Source: Aselliscus stoliczkanus (taxonomy: Eukaryota; Chordata; Mammalia; Chiroptera; Hipposideridae). Taken from it: a stretch of 64,000 bases of DNA. Position numbers and translations under genes: made by a program. The notes under the pieces are model-generated. The model worked only from the letters and a program-made list of their open reading frames with translations. It was not told where the DNA came from and made no database searches. Shown here piece after piece: positions 33,536 to 44,652 of this stretch. The DNA lies in assembly GCA_033961575.1 (NCBI GenBank), contig CM066737.1:48336771-48400770 (forward strand), read 5' to 3'. Within the stretch, counting starts at the first letter, position 1. Each line of letters starts with the position of its first letter.

Positions 33536-33639
33536 AAAGAAAGACCTCCTCCTACCAAACTCTTGTGGAACCCATACCTGCAGATATATAAGAAGAGAAA
33601 TAATAATTTCTTGCCAAGGTACCAAGGCAGCTCAGAAAG

Positions 33640-34700
33640 AAATTGAAAAGTCTCCAGAGAATAAACTTAAAGACATAGAAATATGTGACATATGACAGAG
33701 AATTCAAGATGGCAGTTCTGAAAAATTCAATGAGATGCAAGAAAATACAGACAAGCAGTTTAATGAATTCAGAAACACAATAAAAGAACAAAATGAACAA
33801 TTTACTAAAAAGATTGAAAATTTAAAAAAGAACCAAATAGAATTTCTGGAGATTAGGAACTCAGTAAAAGAAATGAAAAATGAAATAGCCATTTGAGGTA
33901 ATAGAGTTGACCAGATGGAGGAAAGAATCAATGACATTAAAGATAGAAATCAGGAAATGACACAGATAAAAGAAGAGAGAGACTTGAGAGTTAAAAGAAA
34001 TGAAAAAAATTCTACAAGCAATTTCTGACTCCATCGGAAAGAGCAATGGACATACCAGAAGGAAAAGAAATGAAGAAGGGAACAGAGAGCATACTCAAAC
34101 AAACAGTCAATGAGAACTTCCCAAACTTGAGGAAAGAACTGTATCCTCAAATCCAAGAAGCAAATAGAATACCTAATTAACTCAATCTTAACAGACCTAC
34201 GAGTCACATTTTATTGAAGCTATCAAAAATTAACAACAAAAAAATAATTCTCAAGGCAGTCAGGGAAAAGAAGACACTAACCTACAGAGGAAAGCCAATT
34301 AGATTATCATAAGATTTTTCAGCAGAAACTCTAAAAGCCAGAGAGTGGAACTGAATATACAAACTATTGAAAGAGAGAAATTGTGAGCTAAGCATAATAT
34401 ATCCAACAAAGATATCCTTTAGTTTTTTTTTTTTTTTTTTGAGGGCAGTGTCACTGGCCCTCATATGTGGGACCCGAACCAGGGCTGCTGGCTTCCCAAA
34501 CCAGCGCTTAACCACCATGCCTCTCAGCCGGCCCTAAGATATGAAGGAGGAATAAAGGCCTTTCCAGATATAGAAGCTGAGGTAATTTTCTAACACACAA
34601 CCTGCACTACAAGATTTACTGAAGGAGGCTGTTCAACCTGAAACAAACAAGCAATATAATACAAAACCAAGAGTAGTATTATGAACAGACAGACAGAGGC
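33640..34700 (+). pseudogene. L1 ORF1 remnant of D
   Basis: Heavily mutated ORF1. A readable stretch is IPEGKEMKKGTESILKQTVNENFPNLRKELYPQIQEANRIPN (34047-34178 region; only short matches are meaningful). It is followed by ILKAVREKKTLTYRGKPIRLS and FSAETLKAREWN, the conserved C-terminal domain order. Many stops in the coiled-coil part. A short SINE splits it at 34416. Confidence 0.7.
34416..34533 (-). mobile_element. Short-form tRNA-headed SINE
   Basis: Antisense short SINE with a long T run, in ORF1 of D. AAGATAT flanks both sides. Confidence 0.9.
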
Positions 34701-34742
34701 AAGAACTGGCAAACACTACATGAAATGAGACACCATACATTT

Positions 34743-35108
34743 ATCAGACAAGTTGCTGTCCTTTTGTTCTTCAGTCTAGTTGTGGAGGACGTTGCTTCAC
34801 TGGCCCATGTTGGTATTATCATTATGCTCTTCCTAGGTGAGGCAGTAGCTCACCTGCCATTGGATGGCTGCTCACAGTGGCTCATGGCATCTCACAAAAT
34901 GCATGCCAGCTGCCAGCCAGCCCCACTGCAGCCTACGCTGTTGCCAACAACTCATGGCATCCTAGCTCCTGGTCGAGCAGTTGTTCACCATCATAGCTGT
35001 TGAGGGCACAGCATCACTGGCCCTCTATCAGGGATCTGAACCGGGGCCCTGCTTCTGAAAGCTGGTGTCCAGGACAACTCTTAAACCAATGTGCCACTCA
35101 GCTGTGCT
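34743..35108 (-). mobile_element. Long-form SINE lacking its A-tail end
   Basis: Antisense long SINE that starts within ACAAGTTGCTGTCC: the AATAAAATCTT end and poly(A) are absent. Yet GACACCATACATTT (34729-34742) and GACACAATACGTTT (35109-35122) flank it like a diverged target duplication. Confidence 0.75.
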
Positions 35109-35166
35109 GACACAATACGTTTAAACATAACATACAGGTTAAAAAGAAAAAAACAAACAAACATTA

Positions 35167-35592
35167 AGGGCCAGATGAGTGGCACATTGCTTAAGAGCTG
35201 GCTTGGGATGCCAGCGGCCCTGGTTTGGATCCCACATATGAGGGCCAGTGACAATGCCCTCTACAGCGAACAACAGCTTCACCTGGAGCTGGCCTGTGCG
35301 AGCCCTGGCGATGGTGTAGGCTGCAGCCCCTGCTGCAGTGGGATGCCATAGGCTGCAGTGAGTGGCTGGAAGCCAGCATGAGTGGCCGGGAGCCAGTGTG
35401 AGCTGCCAATAGCCGAGGTAAGTGGCCATCCAGAGGCTGGTGACTGAGTGCAATGATGATACCAACATAGGCCATTGAAGTAACATCCTCTGCATCTGGA
35501 CTAAAGAACAAAGGACAGAAACTTGTCTGCTCCCCTTCCCCAATTCCCCATCACTGCTCCCTTCCCCCAGATCCCCAATAAAATCTTTAATA
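35167..35592 (+). mobile_element. Long-form tRNA-headed SINE
   Basis: Sense long SINE (GGGCCAGATGAGTGGCACAT head to CCCAATAAAATCTTTAATAA). L1 B sits in or right after its A-rich tail. The downstream AACACATTAA near 42515 may be the partner of the upstream AACAAACATTAA. Confidence 0.88.
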
Positions 35593-35604
35593 AAAACAAA
35601 AACA

Positions 35605-37179
35605 GGATTCTGGGTAAGATGGCAAAGAGACGGAAGCTTTCTGAACTGCCTCCCTGTATCACATCAAAATTACAAATAATTTATACATTTAACCTCAGAA
35701 GTCCCATGAACATTACATGAACAGAGCTTCTAAACAAAGGACCTAAAGAGGAGGCCACATCAAGTCTGGTAGGAGGGGCGCAGACAAGAGAGCGCGAGCC
35801 CCGTGAGGGACGCCCCAGCTGTAGGGAGCCTTCTCTGGTTGGGGGAAGAGACCCTCTGGCCCCACACCGAGCTCACTAGCCCAGAGTTGCTTTGCCAGGA
35901 AGAGTAGTTCTACAATAGCGGGCAGTAGAAATTAGTGAGGACTCTCTTTGCTCGGCTCAGCGAGGCTGAGTGCAGCTGGAGAACCAGTGGGGCCAGCGCA
36001 TGGGTTCGCTCATCGGCGAGCACTCACCCGGTTCCTGTTGGAAGGAGTAACTGTGTGAGCTGGGCCTAGGAGCTTGTGGGGAAGGACTGAACTGAGCACC
36101 TTTGGTGCAGAAGCTGGAGGATTTGGGACCATTGTTCCCCTTCTGTGGAGCTTGCACACGAGCGATGTACAGCAGGGCACCATTTTCTCAGGGTTGGGCC
36201 CTCCCACAGAGGGTCAGATCCGGGATCCGATTGGTCTGGTGAACTTGACGCAGGAGTGCCTGTGTGCATGCATGCACATGCCACCTTGGATTCCCACCCT
36301 CCACCCTGATTGTGCTGAGTTGCCTGGCAGGTGCCCTCCAGCTCCATCAGGCTGCTCACTGAGACGCAGGAGTGTGTGAGCCGCCTTGGATCTCCACCCC
36401 TGCCATGCTTGTGCTGCGTTGCCAGGGAAACGCAGGGTGGGTGCTTTCCAGCTGCATCAGTCTGTTCACTGAGACTCAGGAGTGCACGAGCCACCTTAGG
36501 TCCCTGTACTCCGCACTGTTTGTGCAGAGTTGCAAGGCCAGGGATTCGCTGCTGGGCTGTTTAGCCTGATATGCGGGCAGTTGATTGGGACAGGCTGAGA
36601 TGGGGAGTTTTCCTGAGAGTGTTGGGTAGGGAGCGGTACACCTGCGTGATCCGATCAAGGCTTTCCTGGCGAGTTTGTGTGGACTGATTGCTGGTGCAGA
36701 GTGCATGCTGCTCTGACTTGGTGGGAGCCACTGACCACATCAAGTGGTGCATTTGAGGCCTGCCCCACCCACCGAGAGCTGTGTAGCCAGAGGAAAACTG
36801 AGCCCCCGGTGCCTGGCCCACATCTTGGCAGGCCACAGAGGTGTTTTCGTGTTTTTTTTTTTGCAGTAGCGGACAACATGCAACAACCTGTGAAGAATTT
36901 TTTTTTTTGGTAGCGAGCATGGTTCCAGAGCACACAGCACTTAATAGTGGAAAGCTCACTGCAAGCCTGAAAGATAGGCCAGCACATAACACATTAAGCT
37001 CTTCCCTCCAACACCTGGTGCTGAGTCGCCCTAAGACACTCCATTGCTGAGCAACATGTCTGCAAATTAAAGAGGACAGAGAGCCTCCCTACCTCTTTTT
37101 TTTTCTTTCTTTTTTTCTTTTCTCTTCATTCTAGGTGATCTATCTAATACATCGAAGCATTCACAGAATGACAGCCAGA
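35605..37179 (+). promoter_or_regulatory. L1 B 5' UTR with tandem ~110-base units
   Basis: GTAAGATGGC at about 35615-35624 is a YY1-like core near the start, as in A1. Two tandem units of about 110 bases carry GAGACGCAGGAGTG (36361) and GAGACTCAGGAGTG (36471). A2 has two such units and A1 one. The intron-like segment 36669-37134 lies just before ORF1. Confidence 0.6.
36669..37134 (+). other. Candidate intron in the L1 5' UTR
   Basis: In B the leader reads TTTCCTG then GCGAGTTTG...; the segment ends with a long polypyrimidine run and TTCTCTTCATTCTAG, followed by GTGATCTATC. In A1 (6177/6178) and A2 (complement, near 54021) the sequence goes straight from CTCTCC[T/A]G to GTRATCTAT. The 466 bases absent from A1 and A2 therefore have donor-like (GCGAGT, one change from GTGAGT) and strong acceptor-like ends, exactly at the breakpoints. 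Splicing is inference; an insertion into B is the alternative. Confidence 0.65.
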
Positions 37180-38023
37180 ATGAAAAAAACAAAGAAACAT
37201 GTCCCAAGTAAAAGATCAGAAGAAAACTCTAGAAATGGAACTAAATGAAACAGACAGAGTTTAGAACACAGATGATAAGAATGTTTAACGAACTTAGCGA
37301 GGACATAAAGAAGAAGAGGGAAATCATGAAAAACAACCAGTTAGAACTAAAGAATACAATAACTGAAATGAAGAACACACTTGAAGGAATCACTAGTAGA
37401 ATAGATGAAGCAGACGAGCGAATCAGCGAATTAGAAGACAAAACAGCAGAAATCATCCAGCTGGAACAACAAAAAGAAAAAAGAATCAAAATAGTTTAAG
37501 AGACCTCTTGGACAACATGAAACACCACAACCTCGCATCATACGAATAACAGAAGGAGAAGAGAAGAAGCAAGGGGTTGAGAATGTATTTCAAGAAATAA
37601 TGACTGAAAACTTCCCTACAATGTTGAAGGAAATCGACATACAAGCCCAGGATGTGCAGAGAGTTCCAAACAGGCTGAATCCAAACAGGCCCACACCAAT
37701 ACACATCATAGTTAAAATGGCAAAGCTTAAAGACAAAGACAGAACCCTAAAAGCAGCAAGAGAAAGAAAGCAGGTTACATACAAAGGAACTCCTATAAGA
37801 CCAACAGCTGACTTTTCTTCAGAACTCTGCAAGCCAGAAGGGAGTGGCAAGAGATATTCAAAGTGACACAAAATAAAGGTCTTAACCAAGATTGCTTTAC
37901 CCAGCATGGCTATCACTTAAAATTGAAGGACAGATAAAGAGCTTCTCAGAAAAGAATAAGCTTAAGGAGTTCATTACCACCAAACCAGCATTGCAGGAAA
38001 TGTTAAAAGGGCTTTTTTAAACA
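37180..38023 (+). pseudogene. L1 ORF1 of B, frameshifted
   Basis: The ATG at 37180 corresponds to the family start, but an extra A in the early A run shifts the frame. The coiled-coil part is open at 37245-37499 (LELKNTITEMKNTLEGITSRIDEADERISELEDK). The C-terminal domain is open in another frame at 37600-37866 (ENFPTMLKEIDIQAQDVQRVPNRLNPNRPTP.HIIVKM). The end, KGLF, is near 38020. It would have been the RNA-binding chaperone of the element. Confidence 0.8.
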
Positions 38024-38084
38024 GAAGAAAGGGGAAAACAAGCTACTCCAGGAAGACAAGAAATACAAATAACAAAACAGCAAT

Positions 38085-41000
38085 AAATATGCACCTATCA
38101 ATAATCACTTCAAATGTGAATGGGCTAAATGCTCCAATCAAAAGACACAGAGTGGATGAGTGGATAAGAACACAGGACCCATGCATATGCTGTGTACAAG
38201 AGACTCATCTCTGATCAAAAGACACACAGAGACTAAAAGTAAAGGAATGGAATAAGATAATTCATGCAAATAGAAATGATAAAAAAGCTGGGGTAGCAAT
38301 ACTGATTTCGGACAAAATAGGCTTTAAAATGAAGATAATAAACGACAAAGAAGGGCACTAAAAAATAATAAAGGGATCAATTCAACAACAGGATATAACC
38401 CTAATAAACATCTACTCAATATAGGAGCTCCTAAATATATAAAACGTATTTTGACAGACAAAAAGGCAGAGATCAACAGTAACACTATCATAATACGGGA
38501 CTTAAACACCCCATTGTCACCAATGGACAGATCCTCCAGACAGAAAATCAACACGGACATAGTGGCCTTAAATGACACTTTAGAGCAGCTGGATTCAATT
38601 GATATTTTTAGAGCATTTCACCCCAAAGCTACAGAATATACATTCTTCTCAAGTGCACATAGAACATTCTCCAAGATAGACCACACGTTAGGTGACAAAA
38701 CAAGTCTCAACAAATTTAAGAAGATTGAAATCATATCAAGTGTCTTCTCTAACCACAATGCTATGAAACTAGAAATGAATTATAAGAACAAATCTGGAAA
38801 GCTTACAAATACATGGAGGCTAAATAACATGCTACTAAATAGTGAGGGGGTCAAAAATGAGATCGAGGAGGAAATCAAAAGACCTTGAGACAAACGAAAA
38901 TGAAAACACCATGACCCAAATCTCTGGGATACAGCAAAAGCAGTCCTAAGAGGGAAATTCATAGCAGTACAGGCCTACCTAATGAAAGAAGAAAAATCTC
39001 AAATCAGCAGACTCTCTTTACACCTAAGGGAACTCGAAAAGAAACAGCAAAACAAGCCTAAAGGGAGTATATGGAAGGAAATTATAAAGACCAGAGCAGA
39101 AATAAATGAAATAGAGAACAAAAAAACAATACAAAAGATCAATGAAACCAAGAGTTGGTTTTTTGAAAAGATAAACAAAATCGACAAACCTTTGCATGAC
39201 TCACCAAGAGAAAGAGAGAGAGGACCCAAATTAATAAAATCAGAAATGAAAGAGAAGTGACAACAGATACCACAGAAATACAAAAAATTTTAAGAAAATA
39301 CTATGAGCAACTATATGCTAACAAATTCGACAATCTGGAAGAAATGGATAAATTTCTAGAAGCATACAATCTACCAAGTCTGAACCAAAAAGAAACAGAA
39401 ACTCTGAACAGACTGATTACTGCCAAAGAAATTGAATCCGTAATCAACAATCTTCCAACAAACTAAAGCCCTGGACCAGATGGCTTCACAGATGAATTTT
39501 ACAAAATATTCAAAAAAGATTTAATACCTATTATCCTCCAACTAATCCAAAAAATACAGAAGGAGTGAAGGCTCCCAAACTCTTTCTATGAAGCCACTAT
39601 CACCCTGATTCCTAAGTCAGACAAAGATATTACAAAAAAGGAAAACTACAGGCCAATATCCCTAATGAACATAGATGAAAAAATTCTCAACAAAATACTA
39701 GCAAACCGAAGTCAGCATTTCATTAAAAAGATCATACACCACGATCAAGTGGGATTCATTCCTGTTTTGCAAGGCTGGTTCAATATCCGCAAATCAATTA
39801 ACGTAATACATCACAATCACAAAATGGAAAATAAAAATCATATGATCATATCAATAGATGCAGAAAAGGCATTTGAAAAAAATCCAGCATCCATTTATGG
39901 TAAAAACTCTGAGCAAAGTGGGAATAGTGGGATCATATCTCAACATAATAAAGGCCATATAGGATAAGCCCATAGCAAACATCGCACTCAATGGAGAAAC
40001 GCTAAAAGCTTTCCCCTAAGATCAGGAACAAGACAAGGCTACCCACTTTCACCACTTCTATTTAACATACTTCTGGAAGTTCTAGTCACAGATATCAGAC
40101 AAGAAAATGAAATAAAAAGGCATCCAAATAGGAAAAGAGGAAGTAATATTGTGATTATACGCAGATGACATGATACTATATATAGAGAATCCCATAGACT
40201 CCACCAAAAAACTGCTAGAACTGGTAAACGAATTTGATAAGGTAGCAGGATACAAAATTAATATTCAGAAATCAGTTGCATTTCTATAGACCAATAACAA
40301 ACAATCAGAAAAACAAATCAGGAAGGGCTGGCCGAGTGGTGCGGTGGTTAAGCACTGGCTTGGGAAGCCAGCGGCCCTGGTTCAGTTCCACATGTGAGGG
40401 CCAGTGACACTGCCCTCAAAAAAAAAAATGAAGATGAAGAAGAAATCAGGAAATCAATCACTTTTACAATTGCTTAAAAAACAATAAAGTATCTAGGAAT
40501 AAATTTAACTAAAGAACTAAAAGACCTGTACTCAGAAAATTATGAGACACTGAAGAGAGAAATCAAACAAGATACAAATAAATGGAAATACATAACATGC
40601 TCATGGATAGGAATAATTAATATAGTTAAAATGTCAATACTACCTAAGGCAATAGAGAGATTCAATGGAATTCCAATCAAACTACCAAGGACATTTTTCT
40701 CAGGAATAGAACATAGAATCCTAAAATTTATATGGAACCACAGAAGACCCCGAATAGCCACGGCAAGAGAAATAAGAACAAAGTGGGAGGCATCACACTA
40801 CCTGACATCAAAACATACTACAAGGCTACAGTAATCAAAACAGTATGGTACTGGCATAAAAACAGACACATAGACCAATGAAATACAATAGAGAGCCCAG
40901 GAATAAACCCATCCATATATGGTCATTTCGTCTATGACAATGGAAGCAAAAATTTACATTGGAGTAATGATAGTCTATTTCATAAATGCTGCTGGGAAAA

Positions 41001-42012
41001 TTGGACTGACACATGCAAAAAAATGAAAATGGAACTCATACTTACACCATATACGAGAACAAACTCAAAGTGGATTAAAGACTTAAATGTAAGACCTGAA
41101 ACCATAAAACTCCTAGTAGAAAATATAGGGAGTAAGTTTGCAGATATTACCCTGAGTAATATTTTTACTGATATATCCCCTTGGGCAAGAGAAATAAAAG
41201 AAAATATGAACATATGGGATTATATCAGACTTAAAAGTTTTTTCACAGAAAAGGAAATCATCAATAAAACAAAGAGGCAGCCTACTGAATGGGAGAAGAT
41301 ATTTACCAATGATATATCTGATAAGGGGTTGATATCCAAAATTTATAAAACACTCAGGCAACTCCACCCCAAAAAGCAAACAATCCAATTAAAAAATAGG
41401 CAGATGATATGAAGAGCTATTTCTCTAAAGAGGACACACAGATGGCCAACAGGAATATAAAAACATGTTCAACCTCACTAATCATCAGAGAAATGCAAAT
41501 AAAAACCACAATGAGATACCACGTCACTCCGGTCAGAATGGCTATCATCAACAAATCAACAAACAACAAGTGCTGGAGAGGGTGTGGAGAAAAGGGAACC
41601 CTGGTGCACTGTTGGTGGGACTGCAAATTGGTGCAGCTATTATGGAAATCAGTATGGAGGTATCTCAATAAAACTGGCAATGGAACTGCCGTATGATCCA
41701 GGAATTCCAATCTTTGGTATCTACCCAGAGGAATCCAAGAAGCTATTCGAAAAAAATATATGCACCCCTATGTTTATTTCAGCGCTATTTACAATAGCCA
41801 AGACTTGGACACAACCAAAATGCCCATCGGTAGATGACTGGATTAAGAAACTGTGGTACATTTATACAATGGAGTATTACTCTGCTATAAGGAAGAATGA
41901 AATCGTACCATTTGCAACAATATGGATGGACCTAGAGACTATTATGTTAAGTGAAATAAGTCAGTCGGAGAAAGACAAATACCATATGATCTCACTTATA
42001 TGTGGAATTTGA
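38085..42012 (+). pseudogene. L1 ORF2 of B, multiply broken
   Basis: Endonuclease/reverse transcriptase of about 1267 codons once the SINE is removed. The start codon is lost (ACAGCAATAAATATG in place of the ATGGCAATA seen in C). Endonuclease motifs follow: TSNVNGLNAPI, CVQETHL, IRDLNTPLSPMD (G to R in the usual GDFNTPLS) and SNHNAM. Reverse transcriptase: GPDGFT.EFY, QVGFIP.LQGW and [13 protein letters not shown] (about 40155). C-terminal Cys segment: [18 protein letters not shown] (about 41575-41630). The last open frame ends at 42012. Many stops and frameshifts; not functional. Confidence 0.85.
40325..40431 (+). mobile_element. Short-form tRNA-headed SINE
   Basis: Sense short SINE in ORF2 of B, with AAATCAGGA at about 40315-40324 and 40443-40451. 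The tail is A-rich with GAAGATGAAGA. Confidence 0.9.
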
Positions 42013-42903
42013 AAAACTGAATTAATGAGCAAAGGAAACGGAAACAGTCTCATAGATATAGAAGAAAAACAGGGTTGCTAGTTAAGAGCGGAGTTTAGAT
42101 GAGGAAGAAGGGGTAGGGATTAGACAGCATAAATAGGTAACTACAGTATTGTCACTGGGATATGAGAGACAGTTCGAGGAATATAATAATGTTGTAAAAA
42201 TTTTGGGGGGTGTCAGATTGTCACATGTCTTGTCAGGGAGACCACTGCATGGATGGAGTAGAGACTTGATCACTGCACTCTATACCTGAAACTGATGTAT
42301 AATATTGTATGCCAACTGTAATTGAATATATAGATAGTCATGGGATGTGGAGTATACAGTGGAAGGGAGTGAAAGGAATTGTGATAGATAGTATGATATG
42401 GGGGGAGGAGTGGGGTGGAGAATTGGGGAGGGGGTTTTCACTTTGAGTGGTAAAAAGTATAACTATTGCACTGTGTTTTACACCTGAAGCTAATTAAAAA
42501 AATAAAGAATTAAAAAAACACATTAAAAAAAAGGAAAAAGACAACTTGCTACTACAGCGCAGAAATCAACTCACAGTATAAATAGGGATAATCTGTGATA
42601 ATAAAAACATAAAAGCAGAGAGAGCAAAGGTCTGAACTGGCACAAATGAATGGAGAAAGGAAGTATGCTGAAGACAATTGAACATTTGAAATATGAAACT
42701 TTCTTTTACATAAACTTAACGGTAACCACACAAAAAAATCCAGAACTGAAATATATAACATAAAAAAAGAAGAAACAGAGGCAAAAATCATAGAATGCCA
42801 CCACACTGAAATAATAAACACCAACAAAAAGGCAAAGAAACAATGGAGACACAGTCCTACCAGAAAACCAAAAATAGAATGATAGGAATCCTCATATATC
42901 TTA

Positions 42904-42967
42904 GGGCCGGCTGAGAGGCATGGTGGTTAAGCGCTGGTTTGGGAGGCCAGTGCTTAACCACCGCGCC
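42904..42967. mobile_element. Fold-back SINE head
   Basis: The sense head GGGCCGGCTGAGAGGCATGG runs to the anticodon-like stem, then turns back on itself (GCCAGTGCTTAACCACCGCGCC is antisense head). The result is a near-perfect palindrome around TTTGGGAG. The remaining body is absent. Confidence 0.8.
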
Positions 42968-43002
42968 AAAAACTTGAGGATTTTTGAACAGCAATGTTTT
43001 TT

Positions 43003-43103
43003 TGTTTTTTTTGAGGGCAGTGTCACTGGCCCTCATGTGGGACCGAACCGGGGCCGCTGGCATCCCAAGCCAGCGCTTAACCACCGCTCTACTCGGCCGG
43101 CCC
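43003..43103 (-). mobile_element. Short-form tRNA-headed SINE
   Basis: Antisense short SINE, T run then GAGGGCAGTGTCACTGGCCC through CTCGGCCGGCCC, 36 bases after the fold-back piece. Confidence 0.9.
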
Positions 43104-43156
43104 TAAGCTCACACTCTTGATTGAGCTCTTATCCAACTGAGCCACTCGGCCAGCCC
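43104..43156 (-). mobile_element. SINE head fragment
   Basis: Antisense head only (GAGCTCTTATCCAACTGAGC, CACTCGGCCAGCCC), abutting the previous SINE. It resembles the heads of the third subtype. Confidence 0.75.
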
Positions 43157-43324
43157 GAGGATAGACCATATCTTGAGACATAAAACTAGCCTCAGCAAAT
43201 TTAATAAGATTAAAATCATACCAAGCATAACCTCTGATTAAAAGTCTTTGAAATTGAATATGAACTGCAAAAAGAAAGCTGGAAAAAAAACAAAAATATG
43301 TACAGATTAAACAACATACTTTTT

Positions 43325-43423
43325 ATTTTTGAGGGCAGTGTCATTGGCCCTCATATGTGGGACTGAACTGGGGCAGCTGGCTTCCCAAGCCATCGCTTAA
43401 CCACGGCGCCACTCGGCCGGCCC
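43325..43423 (-). mobile_element. Short-form tRNA-headed SINE
   Basis: Antisense short SINE in ORF2 of D, between TTAAACAACATACTTTT (43308-43324) and TTAAACGACATACTTTT (43424-43440). Confidence 0.94.
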
Positions 43424-43631
43424 TTAAACGACATACTTTTAAAAAACGACTGGGTCAAAGAAGAAATAAGAGGAGGAATCAAAAGATACATAGTAACAAA
43501 TAAGAATAAAAATACATCCTACCAAAATTATTGCGATTCAGCTAAATCAGTTTTAAGAAGGAAATTTATATCATTACAGACCTATCTCAAGAAAGCAGAA
43601 AAATCCCAGATAAATAACTTCACGTTACATT

Positions 43632-44351
43632 TTTTTATTTTCTTTTTATTAGTTTCATGTGTACAACACAATGCAATAGTTATACTCTTTATCCCCCAAA
43701 GTGACAACCCCCTTACCCCAGTTCACCACCCCACTCCCTCCCCATATCACACATATCTATTACAATTCCTTTGACTCCCTTCCACAGTATACTCCATATC
43801 CCTTGACTATCTATATATTCAGTTATAGTTGACATACAATATTATACAACATCAGCTTCAGGTGTACAGTGCAGTGATCAAGCCTCTACTCCATCCATGA
43901 AGTGGTCTCCACAACAAGACATGTGACTATCTGACACACCACAAAATTTTTACAACATTATTATATTCCCCGAAATGTGTTTCATATCCCTGTGACAATA
44001 CTGTAGTTGCTTATTTATGCTGTCTAATCCCTTCCCCTTCTCTGTTATCCCCAAGCCCTCCCAAATAGCAACCTTCAGTTTTTCCTCTATATCTATGAGT
44101 GTGTTTACTTTGATCATTCAGTTTTTCAGATTCCACGTATAAGTGAGATCATATGGTACTTGTCTTTCTCCGACTGACTTATTTCACTTAACATAATAGT
44201 CTCTTCACAACATTGTCAATTACATTCCCAGAACTGCCCCCATATCCCTGCGGCAACATTGTAGTCCCACCTACGCTGTCCAAAACCTTACCCCTCTCCC
44301 TCTTCCCCACTCCCTCCCAGCCAGAAACCATCAGTTTTTCCTTTATATCTG
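43632..44351 (-). other. Mosaic, partly duplicated 3' end of A2
   Basis: On the minus strand CATATCAAG (endonuclease) joins GCAGATATAAAGG (3' UTR) at 44351. 3' UTR segment 1 runs to about 44205, where ..GACAATGTTGTG joins AGAGACTATTATG (ORF2 end). A second full 3' UTR follows down to 43632. These are the two junctions seen in A1 at 7156 and 7302. Confidence 0.85.
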
Positions 44352-44652
44352 CTTGATATGACTTCAATCTTCTTAAATTTACTGCGACTTGTTTTGTGGC
44401 CTAACGTGTTCTATCTTGGAAAATGTCCCATGTGAACTTGACAAGAATGTATATTCTGTTGTTTCAGGGTGAAATGCTCTAAAAATATCACCGAAGTCCA
44501 GCTGGTCTAAAGTGTCATTTAAGGCCACTCTTTCTGTGTTGATTTTCTGTCTAAAGGGTCTGTCCATTGGTGACAATGGGGTGTTGAAGTCCCCTACTAC
44601 GATAGTGTTACTGTTGATCTGTGTCTTGATGTCTGTCAAAATCTGGTATTTG

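Larger units (their letters stand above)
35605..42499 (+). mobile_element. Near full-length L1 'B'
   Basis: Sense L1 of about 6.9 kb with 5' UTR (35605-37179), ORF1 (37180 to about 38023), ORF2 (about 38085-42012) and 3' UTR (to about 42499, ACACCTGAAGCTAATT plus A-rich tail). Its 5' end and 5' UTR belong to the same lineage as A1 and A2, unlike L1 C. Insertion into A-rich DNA hides the target duplication. A short SINE interrupts ORF2 at 40325. Confidence 0.85.
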
